NCBI GenBank assembly: GCA_024364735.1 | Contig: JAGFNQ010001134.1 | Location: 297,815-361,814 of the forward strand | Length of the DNA: 64,000 bases | Reading direction: 5' to 3' | Source: Boesenbergia rotunda | Lineage: Eukaryota; Streptophyta; Magnoliopsida; Zingiberales; Zingiberaceae | Shown: in pieces, positions 1-10,439 of the stretch | Layout: every line of letters starts with the position of its first letter | Numbering within the stretch: the stretch's first letter is position 1 | Made by a program: the position numbers and the translations under genes | Notes under the pieces: model-generated | What the model was told of the DNA's origin: nothing | Seen by the model: only the letters and a program-made list of their open reading frames with translations | Database searches by the model: none

Positions 1-863
1 CTGAGGGCGCCCTGCCCAGTAAGCAGCCGAAGCCCTTTTTGCTTCACTTGGTTCTGGTTCACCTTGGGGGCGCCCTGGACACTCAGGGCACCCTGCTCAG
101 CTTCTGCCTCACTCCTTTGAGGCTCTCTGAGTTGCAGACACATGTTCCTTCGGTCCTGCATCCAGGGTTAGTCCAAAACACAATACAGCAATTAATTATT
201 AGTTTATACAGCCTTAGCTGTCTTGGTTCTGACTTTGGTCTCCAAAATGGAGCCCTAGGTCGAACCGACGGCTACTGTTCCCTCGACGGGGAATGCGTCC
301 TCACCTACTCCTCTCGGGAGAGTTTACCTGATGCCAACCGCTCCTTTGGTTGGACTTTTGCCTGACGGTCCTTTGTCAGGTATTGTAAACTGGCAGTCCT
401 TCGCCAGTTGCCTAGCAGTCCTTCGCTAGGACTTGATACTGGCAGTCCTTCGCCAATGCCTAGCAGTCCTTCGCTAGGCTTGGATACTGGCAGTCCTTCG
501 CCAGTTGCCTAGCAGTCCTTCGCTAGGGCTTGGATACTGGCAGTCCTTCGCCAGGTGCCTAGCAGTCCTTCGCTAGGGCTTGGATACTGGCAGTCCTTCG
601 CCAGTTGCCTAGCAGTCCTTCGCTATGGCTTGGATACTGGCAGTCCTCGCTAGGGCTTGGATACTGGCAGTCCTTCGCCAGTTGCCTAGCAGTCCTTCGC
701 TAGGGCTTGAATACTGGCAGTCCTTCGCCAGGTGCCTAGCATTCCTTCGCTAGGACTTTGTCTCTGCACACTTGAGTAACATTATTAGATCACAAATAAA
801 CTTAACTTTGAATCCTTTGCCAATATCAAAACCAGGTTCGATATGGTGCTTCCTGCACCAACA
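1..863 (-). mobile_element. LTR-C copy 1, partial copia LTR (minus strand)
   Basis: This is the 5' two thirds of an LTR-C long terminal repeat read on the minus strand; the rest lies left of the window. The plus-strand right edge reads GCACCAACA, the complement of the LTR start TGTTGGTGC seen in the complete copies at 35648 and 45188. Shared blocks include CCCTAGGTCGAACCGACG near 255 and GC-rich GGCGCC motifs in the first 100 bases. It carries an expanded hairpin array (361-758). The target-site duplication cannot be checked because one end is outside. It abuts sequence D. Confidence 0.8.
361..758. repeat. Array of about 15 small hairpins, ~50-bp tandem repeat
   Basis: The unit alternates two palindromes, ACTGGC-agtccttc-GCCAGT and CCTAGC-agtccttc-GCTAGG, each with a 6-bp stem and the same 8-base loop. 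A related hairpin with a different stem (CCTGAC/GTCAGG) opens the array at 361-380, and CCAACC/GGTTGG type precedes it near 338. Single-copy versions of this hairpin occur at the same place in other LTR-C copies. One unit near 635-655 looks like a fusion of the two hairpin types by deletion. The array lies in the LTR upstream of the predicted promoter. Confidence 0.9.
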
Positions 864-2971
864 TAATCTTACTGCTATCTATAACCAACCATGCATAGCA
901 ATATGACAATATCTAAAAGATAAGTCAAAGGGTACCCGCCTCCAGAGAGTAGAAGGAGTCCGTATCAAATAAGAATCGCCCGTCCAGAAGTCCGAAAGCA
1001 AGTCAGTGCCCTGTAGCAAAGGCATAGTGTTTAGCTATAATAACCTGATTCTTAGCTAAACTAACTTCCGTAATTAATTAGGATCGCCCTAATTTATAAC
1101 GTTCGTTACATAACTCTTAATTAATGATTAATCCCTATTTGATTAATAACCTCTCAATTAAACCTAGGTTTAAACAAACCTTAATTAGCAACCAACCCAC
1201 TGTTTCAATCCATTAAAACAGATTTTCAAATAAGAAGAACCTATGGTTCAATTCATACACTATAACCATCTCTAAACCCAAAATCCAATACCAAGATAAA
1301 TTATCCATAACAACATATTCAATCATCTAATCCTTTTAGTTAATCATTTCTTGTTCTAATCCAACTACAAGGTATTACCAGACAAGAAAACACCACCTGA
1401 ACATAAACTCGATCCACAGCCAAAACCCAAATAGAATCAATTGCCAAAACTGAAAGAGAATCAAAAATCCGAGCCATCATCATATACCAACCCAAACACC
1501 AATCTGAATCATCCCTATGCTCCATTCCATAAAATCATCAACCAATCTCTCCACCACAACATTGACCTTGCCAGAAGCATCCTATTATCAACCAAGCATA
1601 CTAATCCATGGCAGAGGACAAATTTGAACAGAAATGAAACTCTATAGCTAAGACCATCATCCCAAACAAAACAACACAGGGACTCACAACCTGCAATATG
1701 ATTCCGAAATTTGAATCGTAGTATAGAAGCTAAAAGAAAACTAAACAAACATCCATGGATCAAATTAGTAACATCATCCTCAACCATTATTGGAAAATCC
1801 ACACCATACCTCAGCCAATTGCTTGCAAAGCAACTCCGATCCAGATCTCAGTTCAAATCATCCCAATAGCCCACTGATCACACGCATGAACAAATTCCAG
1901 AAATAAATTGCTTCCCAGACCTTATCTCTACACAATTTCATTCCAAGATCCAATACTAAATAATAGTCCAAAACCTGAGTCAAACTCAACAATTCATCTA
2001 AACATAATAGCTGTCTGAATTCAACACAGAATGGTGTACCCAAATAGGATAGCTCACGGCATTACAGTGGAAACCAAACTACTTCACAGCAAGGTAAGAC
2101 AAAGCACAGGGCAGATCTTCAACCTCTAAAACTAATCAAATTATCAAATCCAAAAATCTCAGCTACACCGTAAGGCCAAATCCAAAAACCAAGGTCGTAA
2201 TTAGTAAGAACAACCCATCATCCATTCGAAACCAACAAGAGATACGAAAACCAACAAGGGATACGAAAACCAACAAGGGAAACGAAAGGCGATCAATAAC
2301 GATGTAAGCCTTCCAAATCTAAACACATCTAACTCTTACCTGAGGTGGTCGGTGTTGCTCCTTGATCCTCGGTTCAAATTCCCGCTAGGCAAGGAATAGC
2401 TCGGCCAACGCTCGGCGATGGAGAGGAAATATGGCATCGATGCTGCACAAGGAGACCGGTTGCCGATTCGTGAAGAGAGATCGAGAGGAGAGGAGTGGCG
2501 TGGGCTGCTTCGGCGGCTAGGTCACGTGGTGGGAGGAGACGCGAAGGGGAGGAAAGGGTCGAGTGGCTGCGATTTGGCTGCGGCTAGGGCTTGGCCGAGG
2601 CTTTTAATTAAAGGGAGCGGGGTCTTTTTACAAAAAGGTCCTCTAACTTTCAGTAATTTTAATTCTACCCTTAGAGTAAGGGTTTTAGCTACTTAACCCA
2701 CCAATTTATTTGTAATCCACATCACATCTCTAGGATTAGATAGTTTATCCTCTTAACCCCTAAGCTTTAGCCAAAACTCGAACAAGTCCTCAAATATTTA
2801 GATACATTTTTAGTTTAGACCTTTAGGATTAAATATTAAGCAATTTAACCCTTCATAGTTTAAGAATTCACCTTAAACCTTTTTCCCGAATTTGATAAAC
2901 CCTAGACTCAATCCAGAAAAATTTTGAAAAATCTTCTGGTCCGGATTTTCGAATTGCCGTATTTTACAACA
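864..2971. mobile_element. Sequence D: probable LTR of unknown family, 5' part outside
   Basis: There is no coding content I can support. The right edge reads GTATTTTACAACA and is followed directly by Cop-B reverse transcriptase/RNase H sequence, so an LTR ending ACA is plausible. The body has AT-rich flanks and a purine-rich, GC-richer block (2400-2600), a composition common in Ty3-gypsy LTR leaders. The left edge is hidden by LTR-C copy 1, which may be nested in it. Family and orientation are unresolved. Confidence 0.4.
2232..2288. repeat. Three 19-bp tandem repeats
   Basis: The unit CCAACAAGGGATACGAAAA occurs three times in a row with one or two substitutions per copy. It sits inside sequence D. 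I see no function. Confidence 0.85.
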
Positions 2972-3444
2972 GGTTTGGTATCTAGCACACATTCCTACAA
3001 AAATAAAATATCAGGTCTACTAGCAGTTAAGTATAGTAAGCTACCAATCATACTCCGGTATAATTTTAAGTCAACTGGTTTACCCTCAGGGTCATTATCA
3101 ATTTTGACATTAGTAGCCATAGGAGTACTTAAGCTTTTAGAGTTATCCATTTTGAATTTTTTTATTAATTCTTTAGTATATTTGGATTGATGGACATAAT
3201 TACCATCCCTAGTTTGTTTAATTTGTAGCCCTAAGAAAAAGTTGAGCTCACCTACCAAGCTCATTTCAAATTCGCTCTCCATGATTTTGACAAATTCTTT
3301 TAGAAAATTTGAATTAGTAGATCCAAATATTATATCATCAATATATATTTGTGCAATAAATATATCTTTTTCTAAGATTTTAACATATAATGTGGAGTCA
3401 ATTTGACCTTGGTTAAATTCCTTAGAAATTAAATAGGTTGATAA
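2972..3444 (-). pseudogene. Cop-B reverse transcriptase C-terminus / start of RNase H region
   Basis: Minus-strand translation gives copia RT signatures: MSLVGELNFFLGLQIKQ, then KYTKELIKKF, and YRSMIGSLLYLTASRPDILF near the left end. Upstream, towards 3444, the part after the catalytic YVDD region is recognisable (IIFGSTNS). A frameshift follows SRPDILF at about 2995; a shifted frame then continues with GMCARYQ before the sequence stops at D. It is the 3' continuation of the RT piece at 4895-5319, separated by the solo LTR-C. Confidence 0.9.
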
Positions 3445-3954
3445 TGTAGGACCGGTGTCGTCGATAGGGGGGTGAATATCGATCGTAAAATCTTCGCAGT
3501 AAACTTCGTGAAACTTTCGATCTTTCTAGACTCAGAGCGTTAGTGCAGCGGAAAATAAAACAAAACGAATAAAAGCAAGATAATGGACACGCGGGATTTA
3601 TTTACTTGGTTCCCGACCCCCCAGGGTTAGTACGTCCAAGGCCTATGTACTCGGCGTTAGTCCACTATTAGTCTTCTTTCCGGAATTTCTGGAGGCGGAG
3701 AAAACTCGTCTTACAGTTGATAATTACAATGAAAAATATATGAAATTAAGTGCAGAATAACAAAAAGCAAACCAAACAATTTAGGTCGAAGCCTCGGCCG
3801 AACTGGACCTCCGAAGTGCCGCGCACTTCCTCCTGGAGCCTCCCGGACGTAGAACCTTGTCTTTAGCTCTTTGTCGTCAGTCAGAATGATCAGAATCACT
3901 CTAAAAAGTTGTGTCTGAAGCTGAGGGGTCGAAGCCCCTTCTATATGCTTCATA

Positions 3955-4190
3955 CGGGCGCCTGTGATGATGGTGGCGCCCCTATAGACTTGGTCAAACT
4001 TTATCCCCGCGTCGAACTCGTCGCAGTTGATAAAACCTTTGACCTGGGCGCCTACATGATCTCGGGCGCCTGTATCCTCCCGGGCGCCTGAATGGAAGCC
4101 TGTTCTGCGTTCCTTCGCAGAACTGTTTTTTGCTTCTTTAATCAAGCGCCCCTATTGATGGAGGCGCCTGATTCCATGGGGGCGCTTGGC
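3955..4190. repeat. GGCGCC-rich segment of LTR-C copy 2
   Basis: At least five GGCGCC palindromes, mostly as gGGCGCCtg or GGCGCCcc, are spread over about 235 bases with varying spacers. Comparable clusters lie in LTR-C copies at 36680-36740, 42285-42455 and 45845-46015. The GC-rich words stand out from the AT-rich LTR around them. It is downstream of the hairpin cassette and near the predicted transcription start region. Confidence 0.75.
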
Positions 4191-4344
4191 TTCCAGGCTA
4201 CCAAGTGTGTTGTGTGTTGTTTCCCTGCTTTGTCTTCCATTCTTGGTACCTGCAAGATACATGAATACAAAGCAAATATACACACAATACTAACCTTAAG
4301 GACTTGGTTCTGACTTCGGATTTCCATGAAACCCTAGGTCGAAC

Positions 4345-4424
4345 CGACGCAAGTTCTCACCCTCGAGAACGCGCCTTTCACCTACTCCTTTCAGGAGACG
4401 GTTGCCACCCAGTCCTTCGGGTGG
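4345..4424. other. Hairpin cassette in LTR-C copy 2
   Basis: Three short palindromes follow one another on the plus strand: GTTCTC-accctc-GAGAAC, then CTCCT-ttc-AGGAG, then CCACCC-agtccttc-GGGTGG (4405-4424). The same three positions in other LTR-C copies have different stem bases that still pair. See the corresponding finding. Confidence 0.75.
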
Positions 4425-4529
4425 ACTTTTGCTTAGCTTCCGATACTCACGGATCTCGAGACGTCCGAACCTTGACCCGTCTTTACTTCTGTCCTTAGTC
4501 ATCGCTCAGCTAAGTTGCTCAATCCCTCG

Positions 4530-4770
4530 GACCAAGACTTCGTGCCCAAACCCTAAGTCCAGGACTTCGATGCCCAACCCTCGGCCAGGTCTTCGTGCCC
4601 AATTCCTTGAACTAGGTCTTCGGTGCCCAACCCTCGGCCAGGTGTTCTTGCCCAGTCCTCGACCAGGACTTAGTGCCCACCTTCCAAGTAGGTCTTCGGT
4701 GCCCAGCCCTTTGCCAGGACTTAGTGTCCAATCCATGATCAGGACTTAGTGCCTAGGTTAATCTAGGACT
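4530..4770. repeat. Degenerate minisatellite in LTR-C copy 2
   Basis: Units of about 25-32 bases built around CCAGGACTTAGTGCCCA or CCAGGTCTTCGTGCCCA repeat eight or nine times with many substitutions. The same minisatellite is in the copies at 32400-32640, 36080-36290, 45320-45500 and 54560-54850, with different unit numbers. Confidence 0.85.
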
Positions 4771-4894
4771 TTGGTTCACTTTGGTTACTCCTCTCTTAAC
4801 TCCCCTTCCCTTATTCAATGTAACACTGACTTAAGTATTTGTTAAACATTAAAACACTTAGAGGAGGACATCACTGATTCAACTTGCACCAACA

Positions 4895-5319
4895 GATAAT
4901 AGTTCATACCATGCCCTAGGCGCTTGTTTCAACCCATAAAGCGCTTTCCTAAGCTTGAATTCATATTCGGGTTTGTCTAAGTCCTCAAATCCTGGGGGTT
5001 GCCCTACATAAACTTCTTCTTTTATAAACCCATTAAGAAAAGCAGACTTGACATCCATTTGGTATAGTTTAAACCCACTATGGGCTGTAAAGGCTAGTAG
5101 TATCCTAATTGATTCAAGTCTGGCTACTGGGGCATATGTTTCATCATAATCTAACCATTCGACTTGACTAAACCCTTTAGCTACTAAGCGGGCTTTATTT
5201 CTCACAATTTCCTCATGATCATTCAATTTGTTTCTAAAAACCCACTTAGTGTCTATAATTGATTTTCCCTCAGGTTTAGGTACTAATTCCCAGACTTGGT
5301 TTCTCTCAAATTGGGCTAG
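4895..5319 (-). pseudogene. Cop-B reverse transcriptase, palm segment
   Basis: Minus-strand translation shows the classic copia RT block: ARLVAKGFSQ, then DYDETYAPVARLESIRILLA, MDVKSAFLNG, PPGFED, and LYGLKQAPRAWYE near 4900. The first catalytic aspartate is in the MDVKSAFLNG motif. The frame is open over most of this stretch. It joins the piece at 17743 on the N-terminal side (across Cop-A) and the piece at 3444 on the C-terminal side (across LTR-C copy 2). Confidence 0.95.
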
Positions 5320-5740
5320 TGTTGAGGCAATCGACCCTTAAATGATTGGAAGATCATGGTTTTGATGTGTGTGTGAATATGTTTAAGGTTAGAGTGTTAT
5401 GTTGTATTTGATGTGTGTGATTGAGTTTGCATGACTTGGAGAATCACACATGGTGAACATATCCGAGGGACGAGAGCTGAGGGAGGAGGACTCCAAGGGC
5501 AAGCCGGGAAGTGGACTTCAAGGGCACACGTGAAGGGTGGCATGGAGCCAAGCTAAAGGAAGGCTTGTGTGCGCATCCGAGGGATGAGAGCTAGAGGAAG
5601 TTGACTTCAAGGGGCGAGCCAAGGGAGTGAACCTGAAGGCATATGTGAAGGAGTATGTGAAGAACGGTTGGGAGTGAGTGGGCAGTCAACTGGCCAGAGG
5701 GGAGTCGACTATCAAAAATCACAGAAGGTTTTCAGCCTTC

Positions 5741-5775
5741 TACCAGTCGACTGGCCTAGAGGCAGTCGACTGGTA
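5741..5775. other. Palindrome with 13-bp arms in the Cop-A LTR
   Basis: TACCAGTCGACTG, a 9-base spacer, then its exact reverse complement. The 3' LTR has the same structure with one changed base near 17250. A second one with 11-bp arms (CCAGTCGACTG) lies at 5816-5846. Confidence 0.9.
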
Positions 5776-5884
5776 TACCCCAAAAACTAGCCGTTGGCTA
5801 GCAATTAATGCTAGGCCAGTCGACTGTCCCAGGGGCAGTCGACTGGTGCGGGGCTGGACAGATTGCGAGTTTGTCCTATTCTCC

Positions 5885-5892
5885 TATAAAAG
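5885..5892 (+). promoter_or_regulatory. Predicted TATA box of the Cop-A 5' LTR
   Basis: TATAAAAG lies about two thirds into the LTR, where U3 ends in copia LTRs. The 3' LTR has TATAAATG at the same place (17387). No transcript data are available here. Confidence 0.6.
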
Positions 5893-6241
5893 GAGGAACT
5901 TTTTGCACGTGAGTTGTATGGTTCCATACTATAACGAAGTGCTGCTCATGTGAAAAGTCTTTTCAACTTCCTCTCTCTTCATTCACTACTTTCTGTAAAG
6001 AGGAAGAACACCACTGTAAAGGTTTCTCCACCTAAAGGAGAGTTTTCATAGTAGAAGTGGTGTACGTGCGTGGATCCTTGGATTAGTCACCCATTTGGGT
6101 GGATACCAAGTAAAATTCTGTTGTTAGCATTGTTCTTATTGTCTTTTGCATATTATTGTTTCCGCTGCGCTAACAACCTTGTAGAGACGTCAACGAAAAA
6201 GTGCTATTCACCCCCTCTAGCACTCCAGTCGATCTATCAGT

Positions 6242-6259
6242 TGGTATCATAGCCGGTTC
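6242..6259 (+). other. Cop-A primer binding site (initiator Met-tRNA)
   Basis: TGGTATCATAGCCGGTT starts two bases after the 5' LTR. Copia elements use the 3' end of initiator Met-tRNA, whose complement begins TGGTATCAGAGC; one base differs here. Confidence 0.9.
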
Positions 6260-6296
6260 GTTTCGGAAGAACTCACCGTCAATCGGAGCAAAGTGA

Positions 6297-7502
6297 AATG
6301 GCGTTTCAGGAGGGATACAACACTGCATGACCACCCTTCTTCGATGGGAACGACTTCGCGCACTGGAAAGGTAGGATGCAGTACTACCTTATGAATGATA
6401 TTGAAAACTGGATCAGTATTGCAGATGGATTCGATGCACCTGTCGATGAAAGAGGGGAACCGACACCCATGAGATCCTGGTCGAAGGAGATCATGAAGAG
6501 GGTGCAACCCAATGCCAAGGCCACCACCACACTTCAGTGCGGGCTCTCAAAGGAGCAACTCAACAAGGTGGGGCCGTTCAAGAGTGCCAAGGAATTATGG
6601 GACAAATTGGTGGAACTAAACGAAGGATCAAACGAGTCCAGAAGAGCAAAGAAGGACCTGCTCGTGTCCCAACTCCAATCCCTGTCCATGAAGAGCAATG
6701 AGACTGTCAGTTAGCTGCATGGAAGAGTGAAGGAGGTCATCAACGAGCTCCACGTGATTGGAGAAAAGATCGAGAACCGAGATATCGTCAGGTATGTCCT
6801 ACAAGCCTTCCCAAGAGCTACCTTGTGGGCATCCATGGTTGATTCCTACAAAGTATCAAGGGGTCCATAGTTAAATTAGATGATTTATTCTGTGAATTTG
6901 AACTGCACGAGCAAGATAACGTTTCGGCGAAAGAGAAGGGTATTGCTTTTATTGCAGAAAAGGAGAAGAAGAAGAGGAAGGAGAAGAAGAAGGTGGTCTA
7001 CTCCTCCTTATCCGACTCAGAGGAATCCAGCGCCTCCATGGATAGCGACCAAGAGGCATTCATGGTAAGAAAGATGCGTAAGGCGTTCAAAAGTTTTTCT
7101 AACAAATCTTATGCTAGGAAAAGGTCCAAAGGCAAGGGTAAGGTCAAGGACATCATCTGCTACAACTGCCACCAAGAGGGACACATGAAGAACGAGTGCC
7201 CTCAACTGAAGAGAAGAGATGACAAGAAGGAAGAGAAGAAGAAAAGTGACAAGAAGAGGTCGAAGGGAAAGGAGAAGGGTGCCACCAACCTCAAGGCGAC
7301 CTGGGATGATCCATTATCCTCAGAGGAGGAAGAAGAGCAAGTTTTACACTTTGCTCTCATGGCAATAGACCACTTAGATTCATCAGATGATGAAAGAAGT
7401 TCAAGCAGTGAAGATGAGAGCACCTCTTCATCATCATCCGAGTCAGAAGCTTTGGTATGTGAGAAGAAGAAGGGTGGTTGTGGCACCGGAGGCTTGGACA
7501 TG
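6297..7502 (+). pseudogene. Cop-A gag (broken), with one CCHC zinc knuckle
   Basis: Gag forms the capsid of the retrotransposon particle and binds its RNA. The frame starts with ATG at 6297 (MAFQEGY) but meets TGA ten codons later at 6327, and TAG at 6712; further small indels lie near 6870. Recognisable parts are FFDGNDFAHWKGRMQYY (gag N-domain), QCGLSKEQLNKVGPF, ELWDKLVELNEGS and TLWASMVDSYKVS. A Lys-rich linker and the knuckle CYNCHQEGHMKNEC follow near 7160-7200, then an acidic Ser/Glu-rich tail. Its end is interrupted by Ath-K after GGLDM. Confidence 0.9.
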
Positions 7503-10437
7503 TGACAGACCCAAAATATACTGTCATGAATATGGGTCTCAAATTTAAATATGAATATATGCTGGAAACCCTTTTTACAATCAAAATCTGAAAATGTAGC
7601 AAAGGGGCCACAGGTCATATTTTTCCTCGGGACTAGTTGACGTTGTGTGATTCGAGCTCGTGTTTATGTGTCGTTTACGTTTTTGGGTTTCAAATAAGTA
7701 ATTGGGTTTTGGGTTGTAAATTCGGAATGAAAAAGCAATGAAAAGTAAGGAAATGAGAAGGTTCAAAAACAACCGAATGCAATTCTAATCAACTTCAAGC
7801 ACCATAGCAAACTAAAGGAAAATGTGACCTAATACCAATCACTGCCTTAACTGAATCTTGATTCACAGAAAAGAGATGAGACAGTTTACATAGCAAGGGA
7901 GACAGAAAACCTGTTTCTAAATGCCAAATCTACAATTGAATATCTGCAAATGCCAATGAACAATTCAGATTGGGAAGCAAGCTATCACAGTAGGAAATTG
8001 TAGATATGAGTGAAGAAATTCAGCAGCAAATGCCTATTTAATCAAAGTGCAGAATTGACAAATTTGATATGCAGTGGAAGGAAACTTATTTGCCACATGC
8101 TAAAGCTAAATGCTTCAACTGGAACAGTTTGATACGCATTGAAACTAATCACCTCAGCTTGTAAGGCAAGACCTCTGGTAAAAGGATAAACAAGAATGAA
8201 TAAACCTGATGCAGAAATGATACGACAGGAAACAAAATCTGAGTTCAAAAAGGCTAAGGATAAGTTTGATACAAACTTCTGAACTGCAGCTAACAAGGCA
8301 GAGCTCGACTGCAGGAAATGCAGTCTAATTCCATTGCAGACATTGAAGACAGAAATTAAGTGCAGATTTTGGATGCAGGAATTTCAGAAATGATGAGTGC
8401 AGAATTTTGGTGTGCAGAATTGAATTGCAAGTGCAGAAATAGATCAAATGCAGAATTTATGACTTGATACTTCAGAAATGAATAACTTGATACCAAAGGG
8501 AAGAATTCTATGTGCCAAAAACTGATACTAATTGAAGAACATGATCCTCCAATCAGTTTTAAATTCCCCCCTGACACAATTGCAGATTTATAGTTTTACA
8601 CGCATGAACAGACCACTAAATTCAGAAGTAACCATAGGTGAAACTAGAGCACAGAGCTGAATTCGATGGGCAGAAATGAACTCCAATCAATTTGGAAACC
8701 AAACTGAATACAAATGGATGAAAGATTTCAGAAATCAGATCGAATTAAGTGCCCAGAATTTTAGCTCGCTGCAATGTTCAGTAAAGTCTACAAGCTGTAA
8801 ATTCAGATCAGGGACAATTCATCAATCAATTTTCTCTTGATGCAATTTTCAGAAACACAAATCTGATACGCAAATAGAACTGAATTCAGCACAAATGGTG
8901 TGCAGAAACTGAACCGAAACAGGAATTGGGGTTTGATACGCCAAAACTGAACTTAAATTCAGAAATAAAATTGATTGAGAAATAAACTCGAATCTAATAC
9001 ATTAACACACTAATTGTGATCTCTAATTGCAGGGAATAAGCTAAACAAGAAGCGAATTGAAATTAAACTGAAAAAAAATCAGAAACCAAGCTGGAATTTC
9101 AGAATATGGCTGATACACAACAATGAAATGGCACGCAAGGATTTAAACAGAAATACACTGAAATAAAAAGCAATTATCTACTAAACAAATTCCTAAACTA
9201 CTTAACTTGAAGATTGAACCCTAATTTAAGCTAGAACAATTGCATTAAACAAAGTTAACGAATCTGAAACCAAGAGAAACGAAATTACAGCAGTGATGGA
9301 ATTACAGCTACTTTAACAGAAATTAGCTAAAGAAATCTACTCCTCAATGCTTCCCTAGCTCGAATGCTTCTTGGTCGTCAAGCAAGAGTGAGCCTCGGAC
9401 CCGCAAGCTCAGCAAATCAATGGAAGAACGACCTCTGCGAAGCAATCCAGCTCACAGTCTATGCCAACTGAATTCCTAATCAATTTCTTCAATCTTGCCT
9501 TGTCCAATCGCACGGATGGTGTGGGGATGAACCAAGCACTCCAGGAAACCCCTCTGAACTGCTCGGATGGATGAAGGATGGAGCAAAACCGAGATTGAAG
9601 CAATAAGTGACAGAGCTGCGGAAACCTCGCAACAACTCTGTTTTGGCCAATTCGGAGCTGGAAATTCACCGAAGCAGCTCCCCAAGGATCTAGCACTCGA
9701 TCTAGGTCAGAAATCCAGGGGTCGCACCCCTTGGATTGAAGAAAACTAGCTAAGAACTGAAGAAGACGAAGAAGGAAGATGACTGCGGCGGAGACGCGAC
9801 GAGGAAGGAAAGCTGCTGCGTTTTGATTAAATAGTTATCAACGGACGACCCAGATTGATTGGAGGAGATCCAACGGCTGATCTTGCTCTGATTTGATCCA
9901 AATTTTTATGATAATGATCTGGGGTCAGGATCTGCCTCGTGGTAGCTCGGATCCTCCAGATGTGCAACGGATGGTCCAGATCAACTTAGTCTTTGAATGG
10001 ACGATCTAGAGCCCTCCTTGCTTGATCCAACGGTTGATTGAGCTCTGATTGGAATGAAACCTTCAGATCTTGATCATAGAGCTTGATCAACCCTAACCCT
10101 AGCTCAAATTGCTTCAGATCGTCCCGGATGGCTCAGATCTAGCCGCTCTTGAATCGGACGGCTTGGATTAATCGTAAGCTTGACAATTCGATCCGGTTCA
10201 CTTCCGACTCAAGTTTGACCCAATATGCTCCAGGTCCAGGATCCTTTCATGCCTACAAAAATATATTAGAAAATTAGTGGCCAAATAATCCAAAAATGTG
10301 TAAATTTGCAATTAAGTCCAAAATAAGAGGAAATCCTAAAACCTAGGGCAATTTCACAATTAAGCAATAAAAACATAGGTCAAACATGGATTTTAGCAAC
10401 TCAAATGATCAATAAAATGGTATCTATCAACATGTCA
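7503..10437 (-). mobile_element. Ath-K: solo Athila-like LTR, duplication ACATG
   Basis: The insert begins TGACAGACCC and ends AACATGTCA; ACATG flanks it on both sides (7498-7502 and 10438-10442). Read on the minus strand it lines up with the LTRs of Ath-J and Ath-E: an opening T-rich block with AAATCCATGTTTGAC, then TTTTTGTAGGCATGAAAGGATC, then a GATC-dense block (9830-10240 on the plus strand). There are no primer site, polypurine tract or coding sequence, so it is a solo LTR of 2935 bp. It split the Cop-A gag-pol region. Confidence 0.9.
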
Positions 10438-10439
10438 AC

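Larger units (their letters stand above)
3445..4894 (-). mobile_element. LTR-C copy 2: solo LTR, duplication GATAA
   Basis: On the plus strand it begins TGTAGGACCGGTG and ends GCACCAACA, so on the minus strand it runs from TGTTGG to CCTACA. The five bases GATAA lie on both sides (3440-3444 and 4895-4899), a clean copia-type duplication inside the Cop-B RT gene. The 1450-bp length and the full order of blocks (end motif near 3460, leader, GGCGCC region 3955-4190, hairpin cassette 4350-4425, minisatellite 4530-4770) match copy 5 at 45188. No internal region remains, as expected after recombination between two LTRs. Confidence 0.95.
5320..6239 (+). repeat. Cop-A 5' LTR
   Basis: It runs from TGTTGAGGCAATC to CGATCTATCA (920 bp) and matches the 3' LTR base for base except for scattered substitutions and one duplication present only in the 3' copy. 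It holds the promoter, CAGTCGACTG hairpins at 5741-5775 and 5816-5846, and the end module ACCAAGTAAA...TTCACCCCCTCTA shared with LTR-C and Cop-H. Confidence 0.95.

Noticed and set aside
39..365. A 108-codon open frame at the window start
   Set aside because: It lies in an LTR-C copy over repeat sequence, is not open in other copies and has no known domain.
361..758. CRISPR array
   Set aside because: The repeats are adjoining hairpins without unique spacers, in a plant LTR.
5320..6239. Transcribed host gene with a TATA box at 5885
   Set aside because: The TATA box is in a retrotransposon LTR that is repeated at 16770.
6993..7505. A free-standing 170-aa zinc-knuckle protein
   Set aside because: It is the 3' part of Cop-A gag, in the position and frame expected, cut off by Ath-K.
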